A stretch of DNA of 64,000 nucleotides from Manihot esculenta (lineage: Eukaryota; Streptophyta; Magnoliopsida; Malpighiales; Euphorbiaceae): the NCBI RefSeq assembly GCF_001659605.2, contig NC_035161.2, positions 34,381,191-34,445,190 of the forward strand. The letters are read 5' to 3'. Both the position numbers and the translations under genes were made by a program. This document shows positions 1 to 12,264 of this stretch, one piece after another; position 1 is the stretch's first letter, and each line of letters begins with the position of its first letter. Under the pieces are notes generated by a model that saw only the letters and a list, made by a program, of their open reading frames with translations, was not told the origin of the DNA and searched no databases.

Positions 1-2062
1 AATCAATTTAATTTAAATTAATTTTTTTATTCAATTCGTTCAGTTTTATAAATAAAGATGGAAAGAAAATTTTATGAGAAGTAAAGAAATAAATAATAAA
101 AATAAGAAATTATTTTACTCTTTATATTGATAGTAAAATAAATAATTATAGAAATAGAAAGATAATTATATTCATCTTTCGTTGATTTTCTCTTCAATTT
201 AGAAAGAAAATGACTAGTAATTTTAAATTATTACTTTTTACTTTTTATTTTATTTTCTCATTTATTTTTCTTCAATCCAAACAAAATAAGAAATAAAATA
301 ATTTTAATTTTCTTTTAAATTTTTCTTACTCTTTTATTTTCCTCTCATCCAAACACAATACTAAGAAAAGTATTATCAATAACCCCCTAAAGTTATTACT
401 CATGTAAATTATATTTATATTTGAAAAGTTTATAAATAGAGATTCCACGCAAAACTTATGGATACATATTTCAATATAAACTCTCTCATTTCTCTATATT
501 TATCTTTTTTTCTTATATTTATCTCATTTTTATTCTCGTTTAATTTATAACAAAAAAAATTCAATAATACAATTTATTATATATTATCAATGTTTCTATA
601 AATATAGAAGGAATGAAAATAGTTTTCAAAGTATTTATAGAAACAATGAATTCAGTTTTTCAAACTATAATTAATAATTAATTAATATTGTGTTTTTAGT
701 CTTGAAAAATCTCTATCCAATCAAAAAGCTTTAACATATATAAAGATAAAAATAAAGATTATACTATATTAATTTTCATCAGTTAAATTATTTAAATAAT
801 GCAAATAAACTAAATATATTAAAAAAAATTAAAAGTTTAATAGCTAAAATATATTATTACTCCATTATCATCTAACTTTTTCAAAAACAAAAAATTGCAC
901 ATCTTATTTAATAATTTAATATAATAATAATTTAATTTATTTAATTAAAATTTTGAATTGCTATCCACGTTAACAACAATGCCTAATATTTTAGTAATTT
1001 TTTTTTAAAAATTGTCTTTAGGTAGGTGTCACCATCCACGTGAAAAACAATGCCATAATTATTTTAATAATTTTTAAAAAATTGTCTTTAGGTATATGAC
1101 AAGTTTTAAAATTTTAATTAATTTAAATAATAAAAATTATCTTATGCTTTAAGATCGAAATATAATTATTCAACATTAATTTCAAAGAACAAGACGACAC
1201 TCTATCAACAAGTTCGGTAATTTTGTGCAAAAACCCATAGATAAAAAAAAAAAACATGTTTTTTTCATTCACTCATTAAGCTACTTCTTACTTTCTCCTT
1301 TGCATTTGAATAATTTTTTTTTAATCACATATGTATTAATCTTTTAGAAAATACGGATTGTTTTCCTATTCTGAACTAATTCTCAATAGAACCATGACCC
1401 TTATCTGAAAACTTCTTGATCGAATTGGAATAACCATAATACTGATAGCACCACAGAGGGAATTCTCACGGTACTGAACACCATGAGAATGGAACTTTCT
1501 GGTTCCTTTTTGTCTGATTAAACCTTGATAACGTTGTAACATATAGATGCAAAATCATCAATCGCAGGGTCATTTCGAAATGTTCATATTGTGAGCAACA
1601 ACTTGTCGACTATTGCTCAATTTATAAGAATCCCCTTCAGATAATCTAAAACTTAAGGTGACTTTTTGTCGAGATTTAACATTAATGACTCTTTGCTCAA
1701 TTACAGCACCAACCCCACGAGGAATGACTGGCTAATTCTTAGCTTCCAGTACATCTGAACAATAATACTTTGGCCCCAATATCATCAATGGCTGATTATG
1801 TTTTTCCTAGCAAAAAGAATAGAAGATGATCCCACAAAATAAAAGCTGCTGCTCATTTGCAAAACTTTGCTGATCATAGTTGAGACGACCAGCATCAAGG
1901 GGTGCCTAATTAGTTTCAACTTCCAGTTAATTCATCAGCAGGCATTTTCGACTCTGACATCACTAACAACCAAAATTTTCATGCCACAAATGATGCTTTA
2001 TCACCTGCTCTATATTTCATTTCCCTTCTTAAATAATGAATACAACATATCATATGCAAGTA
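1..2062. other. AT-rich intergenic DNA
   Basis: Positions 1-1360 are extremely AT-rich, with many A and T runs and no plausible exon. From about 1370 to 2060 the base composition becomes more balanced. The minus strand there has short coding-like stretches broken by stops, which I could not assign to a family. The right end should contain the 3' UTR of the DGAT2 gene that ends at 2063. No RNA gene is visible. Confidence 0.6.
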
Positions 2063-5000
2063 TCACATGATTTCAAGTTTAAGATCTGGATAGCCAACCC
2101 GTGATTTATGCCTCTCGAAGAGATCTTTAAGTGCTGTAATGAACTGATTTTGTACTTCCACCACCTGCAAAAACAGTCAAATAGAAATGAAATACAGTAA
2201 GTGTTGAACATATGAAAGAGATTTTGGGTTTAAATTCTCATGAGTTTCCTTTAGCTTTTCGATATAGAACTAATTGTTTTTGCACAGCCCTATAATGCAC
2301 TTTAGACAAAGCAAGGAGGGTTATATATGCATGTACAGCAGGAAGTCTAATTAACTATGTTACAAGCAAGGAATTCCACAACTTCAGTTATAACCAAAAA
2401 GTACACAATACATGCACTCTTACTGGACAAGTTCAATGTGGATGATCCTAGCTAATACAGAACCCACACAATGAAGCGGTAAGCATACCTCTTCCATGGT
2501 AGGCTGCGGATTTTTCCTCACCTCAATTGGTTTACCCACCACAACATGAATTGGATGTTGATAGGGAAATGGAGATCTGGAAAGGAACAAATATTACAAA
2601 GTATAAACGAAGTATTAAGCAGATTCTTACACCAAAAAACAACCTTTTTAATTCCAACTAGGCCTCTACAACAATCCAATATGAATGCTAAAAAAAAGAA
2701 TTACATAATTTTGAACTCTTTGGGCAAAATTTTAAATAATTCTTTTAATAGGACCTCCTAATTCGAACAGGGAAAGGAGGAGCTAATTAAGGGAATGGGA
2801 CAGATTGCCAATTTCAAATCACAAGGTAATCAAACCAAAAGTAGGCCTAACTACAGTGTCTTACAAAATTTCTCCATATTAATATTTACCCAAGAATTCC
2901 CCAGAAGATAATCGGGGCAAACTTAATTGTTCTTGCAATTTTTATGAATAACTTCCCTTCAGGTTTCCACCAGTTGAACACATGTGACTGCAGCAAGAAT
3001 AAGAAAACAGTTAATATTTACTAATTTGAGTGATCCAAAATGTATAATGGCAAAAAGGATGTAAATTTATGTAATAATAGTTCCAATAATGAAATAGTAA
3101 TATCGTATACATCGAGCTTGATGGAAAAGCCAACAAATTTATCCATTAAATTGCAACATTTTTGTCGCCATTATGCATTCAATGATGAAGTATAAGAAAC
3201 TCCAATTGGTACCAATTTTACGAAAAATAAACCATAAGCAAAACACATTGCATTACAATTAGGAAAGAAAACCTGTTACACATGTTACCTACACACAAGA
3301 AAAAGAAAAGGAAAAGGGATTAGCCAATACTTGACCAAAGCAGAAAACTGGAACCAATGGTTTGCCAGTCTCCATAGCAATTCGGATAAATCCTCTTCTG
3401 CTTTTAAGAAAAGCAATCTGCAAAATGAACACGCAGGATAAACAACCAAGCTGCTTAACTGATTATGGTTAGCAATAGCATATGATACCAGACCATTTCA
3501 GTTCTTGGGCTTAATAAATTCTTATACCAGGGATATATAATGTTAGCTGTCCTTTACCATGTAAATAGGGATGAAACTTGAAAAGGAGAATGGAGGAAGA
3601 AGGGAATCTAGGTGGTTATATTGGAGGAAAACCAAACAAAAAGAAAAGAGTAATTAAATGAACTTATCACCAAAATTCCATGGAAAAAATGTCACGACTC
3701 ACTGTTAAGCTTCCCCCACCAATTAATATCGGAAGAAAGAGAAGCCAAATGAGAAAAACTTTAGCACCTTCTTTGATTTAACAAGTCTTCTTTTCATGCT
3801 TTGGGTGTTATGTTTGGCCAATTAAAGTAAAGGGAGCAGCAGTCAGAAATCCAGAACGGAAATACTTATTATCTGAGTTTCATTCCATTCTTGCTCTCTT
3901 TTTCCTGCAACCAAACAGATTCTAGAAATACTTGCAACTTTCAAAATTCAACAACCCAAAGCAGGAATCTAACTAATAATAACATAGCAGCACTTGCATG
4001 GTTATGCAGATAATTAGGACACCAACAAAACATCACATACACCAGTGTAGGTCAGCGGGATCAGGCAGAAATAATCCCAAAATTTGCAAAGCCAAGTGAA
4101 TACAACAAGAAGAAAAGTAAATTATAGAGGAAAAAAGAAAAAGGTAAAGTGCATCTGGAAAAAAGTTAAGAGACCTCAGTGCCATGCTTCATATAACATG
4201 TCTCTTGGACTCCACCAGGCACCAAGACACAACTATAACCAGCTTTCAAGAGGGATGTAAAATTCTGCTTAGTTGCAGGGGTAAGACCACACCATGTCCA
4301 TATGTGCCTTATAAATGGAGTGATGAACACCTAATCATTGAGAAAGGTCGATTAAGGCCTAATTAAATATACAAGGGCAAGGCCACAGGAACTGAGGATT
4401 AGAGAGTCTTACGGCGCTACTTGCAAGGATCTTTATTTTAGGAAGAGGCATTAAACCCACAGATTCTGAAAGTATACCCATACCAATAGGAAAAACTGAA
4501 TGTGGCTCATAACCAAACACTGCAGGTGAAAAGAAATAAATAACAGATGTCATCAGCATAAATGCATATTTAGAACTTATAGCTCTATAGCAAACAATAG
4601 CATCAATTGCCTGGCCTGTATGATGAGAAAGGTTTTTTTTTTTTCAAATAAAAAAAAAACCAGCAGAAAGATCTAAGCCCGAGGTAAAAGAAGCTAAACA
4701 ATGAAAGCAGTTTTACAGCTTATACAATCCTATTAAGTACAAAAAGGAGGGAAAAACGTCTACCCTTTTGAGATAAAGCGAGGACTAGATATAGAGCAGT
4801 CGAGGAAGTTTCAGAATTTAATTCAAGTAAAATGGTAATATACAAGGAAAAGCTAAAGTGAGAAATGCAGAGAAACCAACCATAAGCACGATCAGCATGA
4901 AAGGCATTGATGTCTTCAACATGAAGAAAGACGGGAAAATGACTGGAAACATGCTTAGCTAAATACCTGAGTTTAGAAAAAAAAAAAAAAAAAGAATGAT

Positions 5001-5386
5001 TAATTTGTAGCAAGTAAAAGTTTAACAAAGATGAGCAAAATTAGGTACCTGGCCAAGCGTCGGCCCAAGTTGCTGTTTTCGTTGACCGGAATGAACATCA
5101 ATACCAATTGCAACCCAAAAAAGCTGAAAAAGATGATTTGTCGTTAATTGGATTTGTTAAAAAAAACTGAATTTACTTTAGAAGAAGAAGAGACTTACAG
5201 TAGGAATTTGGAGAAAGGCAAGAAGAGAAGCGGGATGAAGAATAAGAGGAAATTGAAATGGATGCCGCCCATCCATAGCCCTAAGGCTACGATTGAATGA
5301 AATAGGGAACTTGGGTTTATTTCTCTGGAATTGAATATGGTCACCTCTTGATTATTATTATTACCATTCATCTCCTTCTCCACCAT
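2063..5386 (-). CDS. DGAT2: diacylglycerol O-acyltransferase 2 (DGAT2)
   Basis: DGAT2 is an ER membrane enzyme that joins acyl-CoA to diacylglycerol, the last step of triacylglycerol synthesis. Nine exons join in frame to 328 residues: 5199-5386, 5049-5123, 4881-4966, 4413-4519, 4175-4330, 3331-3417, 2890-2987, 2489-2576, 2063-2164. All eight introns are GT-AG. The N-terminus is Asn-rich and hydrophilic, followed by two hydrophobic segments (about residues 28-75) that would form the membrane hairpin. The plant DGAT2 active-site block YEPHSVFP lies at residues 120-127 with the conserved His at 123. PGGVQE, RRGF and the ending LKLEI also match plant DGAT2, including the castor enzyme. Length fits the family (about 320-340). 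The ATG at 5386 opens exon 1 and sits just after a GA repeat on the sense strand. A decayed duplicate lies about 2 kb upstream. Family assignment is very secure; the oil-specific role is known for castor and inferred here. Confidence 0.95.
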
Positions 5387-5393
5387 CCCTATT

Positions 5394-5416
5394 TCTCTCT
5401 CTCTCTCTCTCTCTCT
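5394..5416. repeat. (TC)n/(GA)n repeat in the DGAT2 leader
   Basis: A perfect 23-base TC dinucleotide run lies eight bases before the DGAT2 start codon, so the sense strand carries (GA)n in the 5' leader. GA repeats in plant leaders are known binding sites for BBR/BPC GAGA-binding proteins. A regulatory role here is inference. Confidence 0.85.
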
Positions 5417-6358
5417 AACAGAAATTTGCAGTCAGACCACAATAACCTTTCGGTGTTGACCGCTCTTCCAGACCCTGCCCCCTATTTAACTCCTAAGTAG
5501 TTTTTTTATTCACCAGTATTTTTCTTTTTTTTATTTATTTATTTTCTAACTAGTCTCCATGCATGCTTTAATTATTTTGTTAAAAAAATATTAATTTCTT
5601 TTAATATTTATAGTATTTAATTTTATAATTTTAATATATGTGTTATTTAGTTATATAATTTGAAATATTTATATTATTTAATTTCTTTTAATGTAAAATA
5701 AATTGATTAAAAAACTAAAATTTTGATTTTATAAAATAAAAAATATTTTAATAAAATAATTTTAAAATAATAATGTATTAGTAAATTTCTTAAAATTTAA
5801 AGGGTTGATAGTAATTTTTCCCTTTTTATTTTTATAAATCTATGCCCAAACTTTCTTGATCGGGTTTGCAAGCTGACCAGTCCTCCAAAAACAAAAGAAA
5901 ACCCAAATGCTCGCACTGCCTCTTCCTCATCTGAATCTCAGATCCGCCACTCTCAATTGTGTGCTTCCACAATGAAGCTCCTCCAGTTTAGTGTTGTCAA
6001 GTGATAAAGCCAAGCAAATATTGACATCGAAGAAGGGAATTATAGCTGCTAAGCTTTTCACCGCCGACCGTTTACGTATCATTCTCATCGTCGAACCGCT
6101 TCTCAGAAACATTCTCGGTCTCTGATTTCATTAACTTTCAAACAAATAAGCAAATCAAAGATTTTGAACGACGAGATGGGTCTTGTCATTCGATTGTTCT
6201 TAAGATCATCGATGTTAAAGAAAGCACGTGACGACACCGAACGTGCTTTCTTCGATTTTTCAGCTGCCAACATTTATTGCTTACTACTACGAGTGAGCAC
6301 GCAACACGACAACTCATACTCGCTGGTACACAATGCTTTGTGAACTGCCAACCATCTC

Positions 6359-6399
<41 letters not shown>
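6359..6399. repeat. (TTA)n microsatellite
   Basis: About 13 uninterrupted copies of the trinucleotide TTA. It should be length-polymorphic and usable as a marker. Confidence 0.95.
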
Positions 6400-6487
6400 C
6401 GGAGTTTTTTTTTATTATAACGTGTTAAATTTTATTTTCAATGTTGGTTTGAGGTTGGTGGATTGATGTTATTATATAGGACCATAT

Positions 6488-6514
6488 AAAAATAAAATAA
6501 AATAAAATAAAATA
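6488..6514. repeat. (AAAAT)n microsatellite
   Basis: Five consecutive copies of an AAAAT pentanucleotide, 90 bases after the (TTA)n run. Confidence 0.85.
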
Positions 6515-7325
6515 CAAAAGAGATGGTTGGAGAAGTTGGGAGAGACTTAGAAAGACTTGATGTTATTAGTTATTACCATTGCCTTGATGTTTAGTGAGCT
6601 TGATTAGAAGTAGCATCACATTCACAGGACCACCATGGCCTCGGGCCCTCGATGAAGCCTCAATAACGGCGTCATCTTGGTGTAATAGATCTCGCTGTTT
6701 TATACTCCTAAAGAAATCTCGCCATGAGATCTCGACCTAACACATTATACATCTTGTATCCCTCTACGTGGCTGTTGTGGGCGTTGATTTTGCCTTTGTT
6801 GAAAGTAGCTAATTTTTCAACACACAAAATATAAATATAATTTTTTTTTCCCAAAGCAGAACGCAAGCAGCTCAAATATAGATGGCCACATTTCTTTAGT
6901 TGGACATAACTCAATTCAGCAACTTCAAGTTTATAGTAAGAGTTAAAATTCTGCTGGTTTGGCTAGCCACGGTCACTTCACTGTATGAGAATTAAGTTAC
7001 TTCCCTAACTCGGTTAAGTTATTTCTAATAAATTGACCTCCCAATGAAATAGGCCATTTCTCTGCTGCTCAAGGCAGCATATGAGTAGCATTCCACGTCA
7101 GACAGGGAAAACCGGGACTCGATCTATATGCCGTTTCAGTTCAGGTCTCCAACCCCTTTTCACTGAAAACCAGAATTAACCCATGTAAACCACTACGAAT
7201 AGCGAACCAGTTCCCTCGATTGCTGTTCATTCAGGTTCTGGTTCAAATTTGGATGGCCTGGCATCTTCACAAGACACCACATTATTTTCACTAAAGAATG
7301 TGAAAACAACTCTTGCCCCCATAGT

Positions 7326-7888
7326 TTTACTATGTTACAAGCAAACTTCAGTTGCAACCAAGTAGTATATATTCACTTCTTCTAATATATAAGTTCAATT
7401 TGGATGATTGTAGCTAATACAGTATAGCGGCATGCATACCTCTTCCACGGTAGGCCGTGGATTTTTCTTCAGCTCAATTGGTTTTACCCACCACAGCGTG
7501 AATTGGATGTTTATAGGGAAATGGAGATCTGAAAGGAGAAATTGTCAAAAGCATAAATGAGATTTTAAATTGATTATTATACCACAAAACAACAAATTCT
7601 CAGAGTCCACTATGCCGCTGCCAAGAAATTCAAATGAACTCTAAATGGAAAAAGTCGCATGTTTAAGCTCTTTGATGAAATATTTAAGTAGTTTTTTCTA
7701 ATGCAAATAACAGAAAAAAAAGAAACGAGTAAATTTGAGATCAAATGGCAACAATCAAGTGAAAGTAGACCCGACTGCAGTGCATTTTGTAAAAATTATC
7801 CACAGATCGAATGAAAAATGTTAGTTGGGTTTATCTCTCTGGAATTGAATATGGTGATGTCTGGATCATTGTTCTTCGTCTCCACCAT
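7326..7888 (-). pseudogene. internally deleted duplicate of DGAT2
   Basis: This segment aligns with two separate parts of the intact DGAT2 gene at 2063-5386. Positions 7326 to about 7800 match the intron 8, exon 8 and intron 7 region (about 2355-2880). Positions 7806-7888 match the start of exon 1, from the ATG (7886-7888) through the codons for FHSI. Intron sequence is present, so this is a genomic copy and not a retrocopy. Parent bases from about 2880 to 5290, covering exons 2-7, are missing. The exon 8 copy (about 7440-7530) has one extra T within a T run, which shifts the frame. The exon 1 copy still reads open from ATG, with [11 protein letters not shown] shared with the parent, and then stops a few codons past the junction. 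The copy cannot encode a working acyltransferase. Transcription is unknown. Confidence 0.85.
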
Positions 7889-10800
7889 TTCCGTTTTACT
7901 CCAGCTGAAGCTGCTCACTGATCACCGCTTTCTCTCCTCTCCATTCTTCTATTATCTGTACCTTTGTGCTTCTCAATTCTTCCGTGGGCCATAGTTAACT
8001 CCAGCAAAAATATTCCACTTATTCTCATATATATGAAATGAAATAAAAAAATTTGTAAATATTTAATTTAATTAATTCCTTTGTATTAATTTTCATATTT
8101 AATTTTAAAAAATCATTTCAAATAAAATTAAAATTGATGCACAACTGCACAAGAATTAATTGAATTTTCATGGCTTTGCTGCATCTTTACTTAGCTCAGC
8201 TAGAGTGCAATGGATGAGCTGAGCTCTTTATAGTGCTTCTGGAGCTTTGCGTGGTTTTCTCTTCAATCTCATTCCTTTCCAAACTGGGTGGTTGGCATTT
8301 AGTGTTTTGGGCCTTAAAACTTCAGATTGATTTGGGTTTAGAGCTGAAATTGGATTATTTGCTACAGTCCATGGTCGCACCTTTAGACTTTTATATCTTT
8401 AATTGGATCTCGTATTGGGCTTAGGCCTTCGCCCATCATGAATTGCATTTTGAAATACAAAGAAAGACAATAAAATACCATATTCGTCCAGTCCTTTTTC
8501 TTTTTGCGGTGTGTTTAAATTCGTTTCAGGGGACTCTGATGTAACTGCCCAATATACGTGGGACACTGCTCGAGTGGCCGCCTGGGGCACCTTTTTTATC
8601 ACTTACCTTGGACATATGAATGCGCAAAAGCCATGCTCACGTCCAATAAAGAAAGATTAGGACTGTCTCCAAAATGTTTACAATGCGAACTATCTCTATC
8701 CAATACAATCTTTTTCTTCCAGATATGACTTGCTTTCTTCTTTTTATGTTATATCCTTTTAACTCTTGCTTTAGTTTTTCTCATTTAATTGACAACCGTG
8801 CAAAAGGGTTGGCAAATTGACCTCCGAATTATGAAGGGGAAAGAACTCATGTGGCAAGGAGTTAAGCATCACTATGCACCGATGGGATCACGGGTGGACA
8901 ACCAAGTCTATGACTACTTGGAGTTTATAGTTATTGTTTTTGTCTTATTAGAGAATACAATTGTCGATGCTAGCTGGAGTTGCAGCCATGTCCAGCTTCA
9001 TCACAAGACCATCATGCTCACCGATTCATTCTTGTGTTTCTAAGTCACTGGATTGTGATAACTTGAGGCATAGGACAGTTGTGCTTAAGAAAACCTATCT
9101 TCTTTAAGAGCTTCATGTCGTAAGTCAGCCTTTTTGCATATTTAGATGTCCTATAAGTATAATCCACAAGTGTGTTACTCAACTCAACTTTGCTTGAATA
9201 TGCACAATTCAACAAGTAAAGAAAGGCTTTCTCAAAAAAAAGAAGAAAAAAAACATCAACAGAGTGAAGTAACAGCAAAAATTTTAGTCACCGGCACTGC
9301 ACGCCATGAAAATTTTCTCTTATTAATTAAATGAAAAATTGTTAAATAACTTGTCAAACAATTTATCAAAAGTATCCCGCTAAGCAAACAAAATTAATTG
9401 TCTTCCAAGTCTTTGATTCTTCAAAATTCCATCTTACGCTAACTTAGAACATAACATACTTCCAATAATTTACTGAAAATAATATGTCCAAAGTCCAAAT
9501 TATTGTACCATTTTCGTCAAAGAAATAAATCTTCATTTCTGTTGGGAGAAAAAAAAAGAAAGGCTTACAAACTTAATTAGTCTGACAGCAAGATAACAAT
9601 AAAAAAACCGTGACGCTCACCTGTCAAACTAGATAACTGGTTGCTGTTCATGACAAGTTGGTCTGAAGCCGTCAGAATAATTTACAGCCATGTAAATTTC
9701 TTTTTAAGATACCCTTGTGTGGAATCTATTACTTTCAAACTCTGAATCATCCATTCCATGACCAGGGATATTATATATATATGGTCCCTAACTTTTACAG
9801 ACAAAATCATAAGCACCCTGATTCTTTGTCATCAACAAAAACGCACCCTTTTCTCAGCACATATTTATATTTGGCTTTATACCTATTTAACTTTCAATGA
9901 AATTCAATTTTTCGAAAAAAAAAAAGAAGAAGAAACGGTATTTTCAAAATGGGGTAAAAAAAATGACAGTCTATTCATCAAAAAAGAAAAAGGCCGTCTA
10001 ATGCATAAATTCTGAAAGTACTTTCCAGTATTCACATCTGAATGTGTCAGAAAAAGAAAAGAAAGTAAAAGGAAAAAGGGGAAAAATGAGATAAAAAGGA
10101 CCAGGTAATTGCACCTAATTCCTAAAGATTCCAAAGCAATCAAACCTCACAGGATGAAAAGCCATCCTAATTCCTAAATCGATTGTCCTCTAAATATGAT
10201 AAAACAAAGTTTACCAATTTCATTTATTAAACGCATTTTAATTTTAAAATTTTAGATAATAAATTTATTTTTTATATTTATCTATATTTTAACTATTATT
10301 TTAATTAATTTTAACTAAAAAATTTTTAATTCACCTGTCATAAGATTATTTCTTAAAAGGATTTATTGGATAAAAAAATTAGATGAGAGAGAGGGGGAGA
10401 CCTACTTCCTGATTCCAGCTCATCTACATCTTTGCATGTGCATCCTGGACTTCACAAAAGACTGAGCAGCACCTGTTTGTATAAATGCAAAACTAGGACT
10501 TTATATAGATTCTACAACGTCCTAATCATAATCTAGACCTTGTCTACATTTGCTAAGACTTTAATCTCGTTTTCTTGAGAATCAGAGTGCTCTATAATAA
10601 ATTCAACTCAATCAATCATGAACTACTTGGAACTGGCTATATGAATCTATCTGCTCCATTTCATTTGGTTTAGGACTATATCTTTTCAAATAGTTACGAG
10701 GCTGGTAAGTCTTTTCACTGCCATCCTCCATGTCATCTCAAGTCACCAAGTTGCATATTATCAGTATTAATCCATCAACTTTGTTGGTAATTCACCTACA

Positions 10801-11723
10801 CAGGCTATGCTTCAGGCAATAATGACACAGACAAATAACTCTGCCATGAGGAAATTTTTGCCTAGATACTATATAAAGTTGCAATTTATCAAGATTGCTT
10901 GATAGTGCCATCCGTTCTGTCAAGCACATTCTACAGACAAATAATGCTGCTCTTTTACACACGACACTGAAAAACTTGAGCTTACTCAGCATATTAACCT
11001 AGTTATATCTCATTGTCCAGAATCATTATAGAATTCAATTCAGATGAACTTATAAGAAAATTCATGTGTTTGGATTACTTTTCAAAATCATAAAATTCAT
11101 TTGAAATGTATTGTTTGAAACAATTGATAAGTAAAATTAATGTATTTATTTCATATTTTAACATTCTTTACATAGAAATGCAGATTGTTCTCTGAGCTCG
11201 TTGTGGTATTCACAGGTGAACTTCAGAAATGTAACAATAGAAGAAGCAACATTGTATCAGTAATTGAGAAGAGATTACTCGTATTCCAACAAAGAGAAAA
11301 GCAAGAAGCGTCAGGGGTTCTTGACCTTAAAGATATCCACCTCTCCTGTCTTGTTTTTCAGCTTCTAATTTTAACAGACTTGAACCACAAAATTCCTGCG
11401 GAGAACAAAATTGTGAAAAAAGTAGATATATCTTCTAATTAAAACAAGAGCAGATAGGAAAACAAAATCCCAACTCACAGAAGTTGGGATGCTGGTGAAG
11501 GCAAAGAACCCGAGCAATGGATCATAGAAGATGCTCTGATTCACATACTCAAACCCAGAACCTATCAGCATTCGTTCAATTCAAATCTAATCAGTGAACC
11601 AATTTACAATTTTGATATTTTAATTTTCTTGGTTTATAGGGTAGAAATGAAAAAGAAGCTTATTGCAGCAATTGTGTTGATTTCTGAGGCAAGTAAGTAA
11701 ACAAGGTAGGGAATCTCGATATT

Positions 11724-11856
11724 CTACTTTGCAGAGTTGGCGTTGCCGTTGGCATTGACTCTCTTCATCCCGAGCCCAAGGAGGGGGCTCATCGGAATCT
11801 GGTCTAGCTCAAGAGAGGCTGATTTGTCCGGGTTTGCTGGAGTATGCAGAACCTTG
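11724..11856 (-). other. coding-like exon, unrecognised
   Basis: On the minus strand an acceptor-like TTGCAG precedes about 44 open codons with normal amino-acid composition, ending ...NGNANSAK and then TAG at 11724. A further coding-like stretch follows at about 11460-11570, ending at a GTGAG donor-like site. I could not link the two in one frame or find a start exon. It could be the tail of a small gene, a decayed gene or part of a non-coding transcript. Confidence 0.25.
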
Positions 11857-12204
11857 AGTTGCTGCAACCACTAGAAACCTATGAGAAAAAAGTTGCTGCA
11901 CCCATAAGTTCTCCCTGGGGGTTGATCAAGATTCAGTATCTTCCATCTAACAACTACAAATGTATCAGATTATTTCGTATCGAGGGAAACAGAGAAAATA
12001 GAAAATAAAAAAAAATGATTTCTCTAATTTTAACATTAAATAAATGATAAATAGAAAAAAAATATAATATTTTTCAATTCTTTGTATTTATTTTTTTTTC
12101 AAATCGGAAAAAAATTACTGTTGTATATATTTAAATATTTTATTCTTTAAACCTTAATTTGTACGAGTATAATAACCATATAAAGAGAAAAAAAAATTAT
12201 ATTT

Positions 12205-12264
12205 TTCTTTTTATCTTTTTATCTTTTTATCTTTTCATCTTTTTATCCTTTTATCTTCATCTTT
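12205..12264. repeat. imperfect CTTTTTAT tandem repeat
   Basis: About seven imperfect copies of an eight-base pyrimidine-rich unit, with C/T changes between copies. Confidence 0.7.

Larger units (their letters stand above)
5417..7325. other. intergenic DNA between DGAT2 and its broken duplicate
   Basis: Contains the presumed DGAT2 promoter, AT-rich from about 5500 to 5860. A patch at 5880-6200 has more balanced composition but only short open frames that I do not recognise. Two simple repeats follow, listed separately. From 6600 to 7325 I see no convincing exon. Confidence 0.5.

Noticed and set aside
8789..9043. Plus-strand open frame of 84 codons
   Set aside because: No recognisable domain or splice structure in a gene-poor region; consistent with a random open frame.
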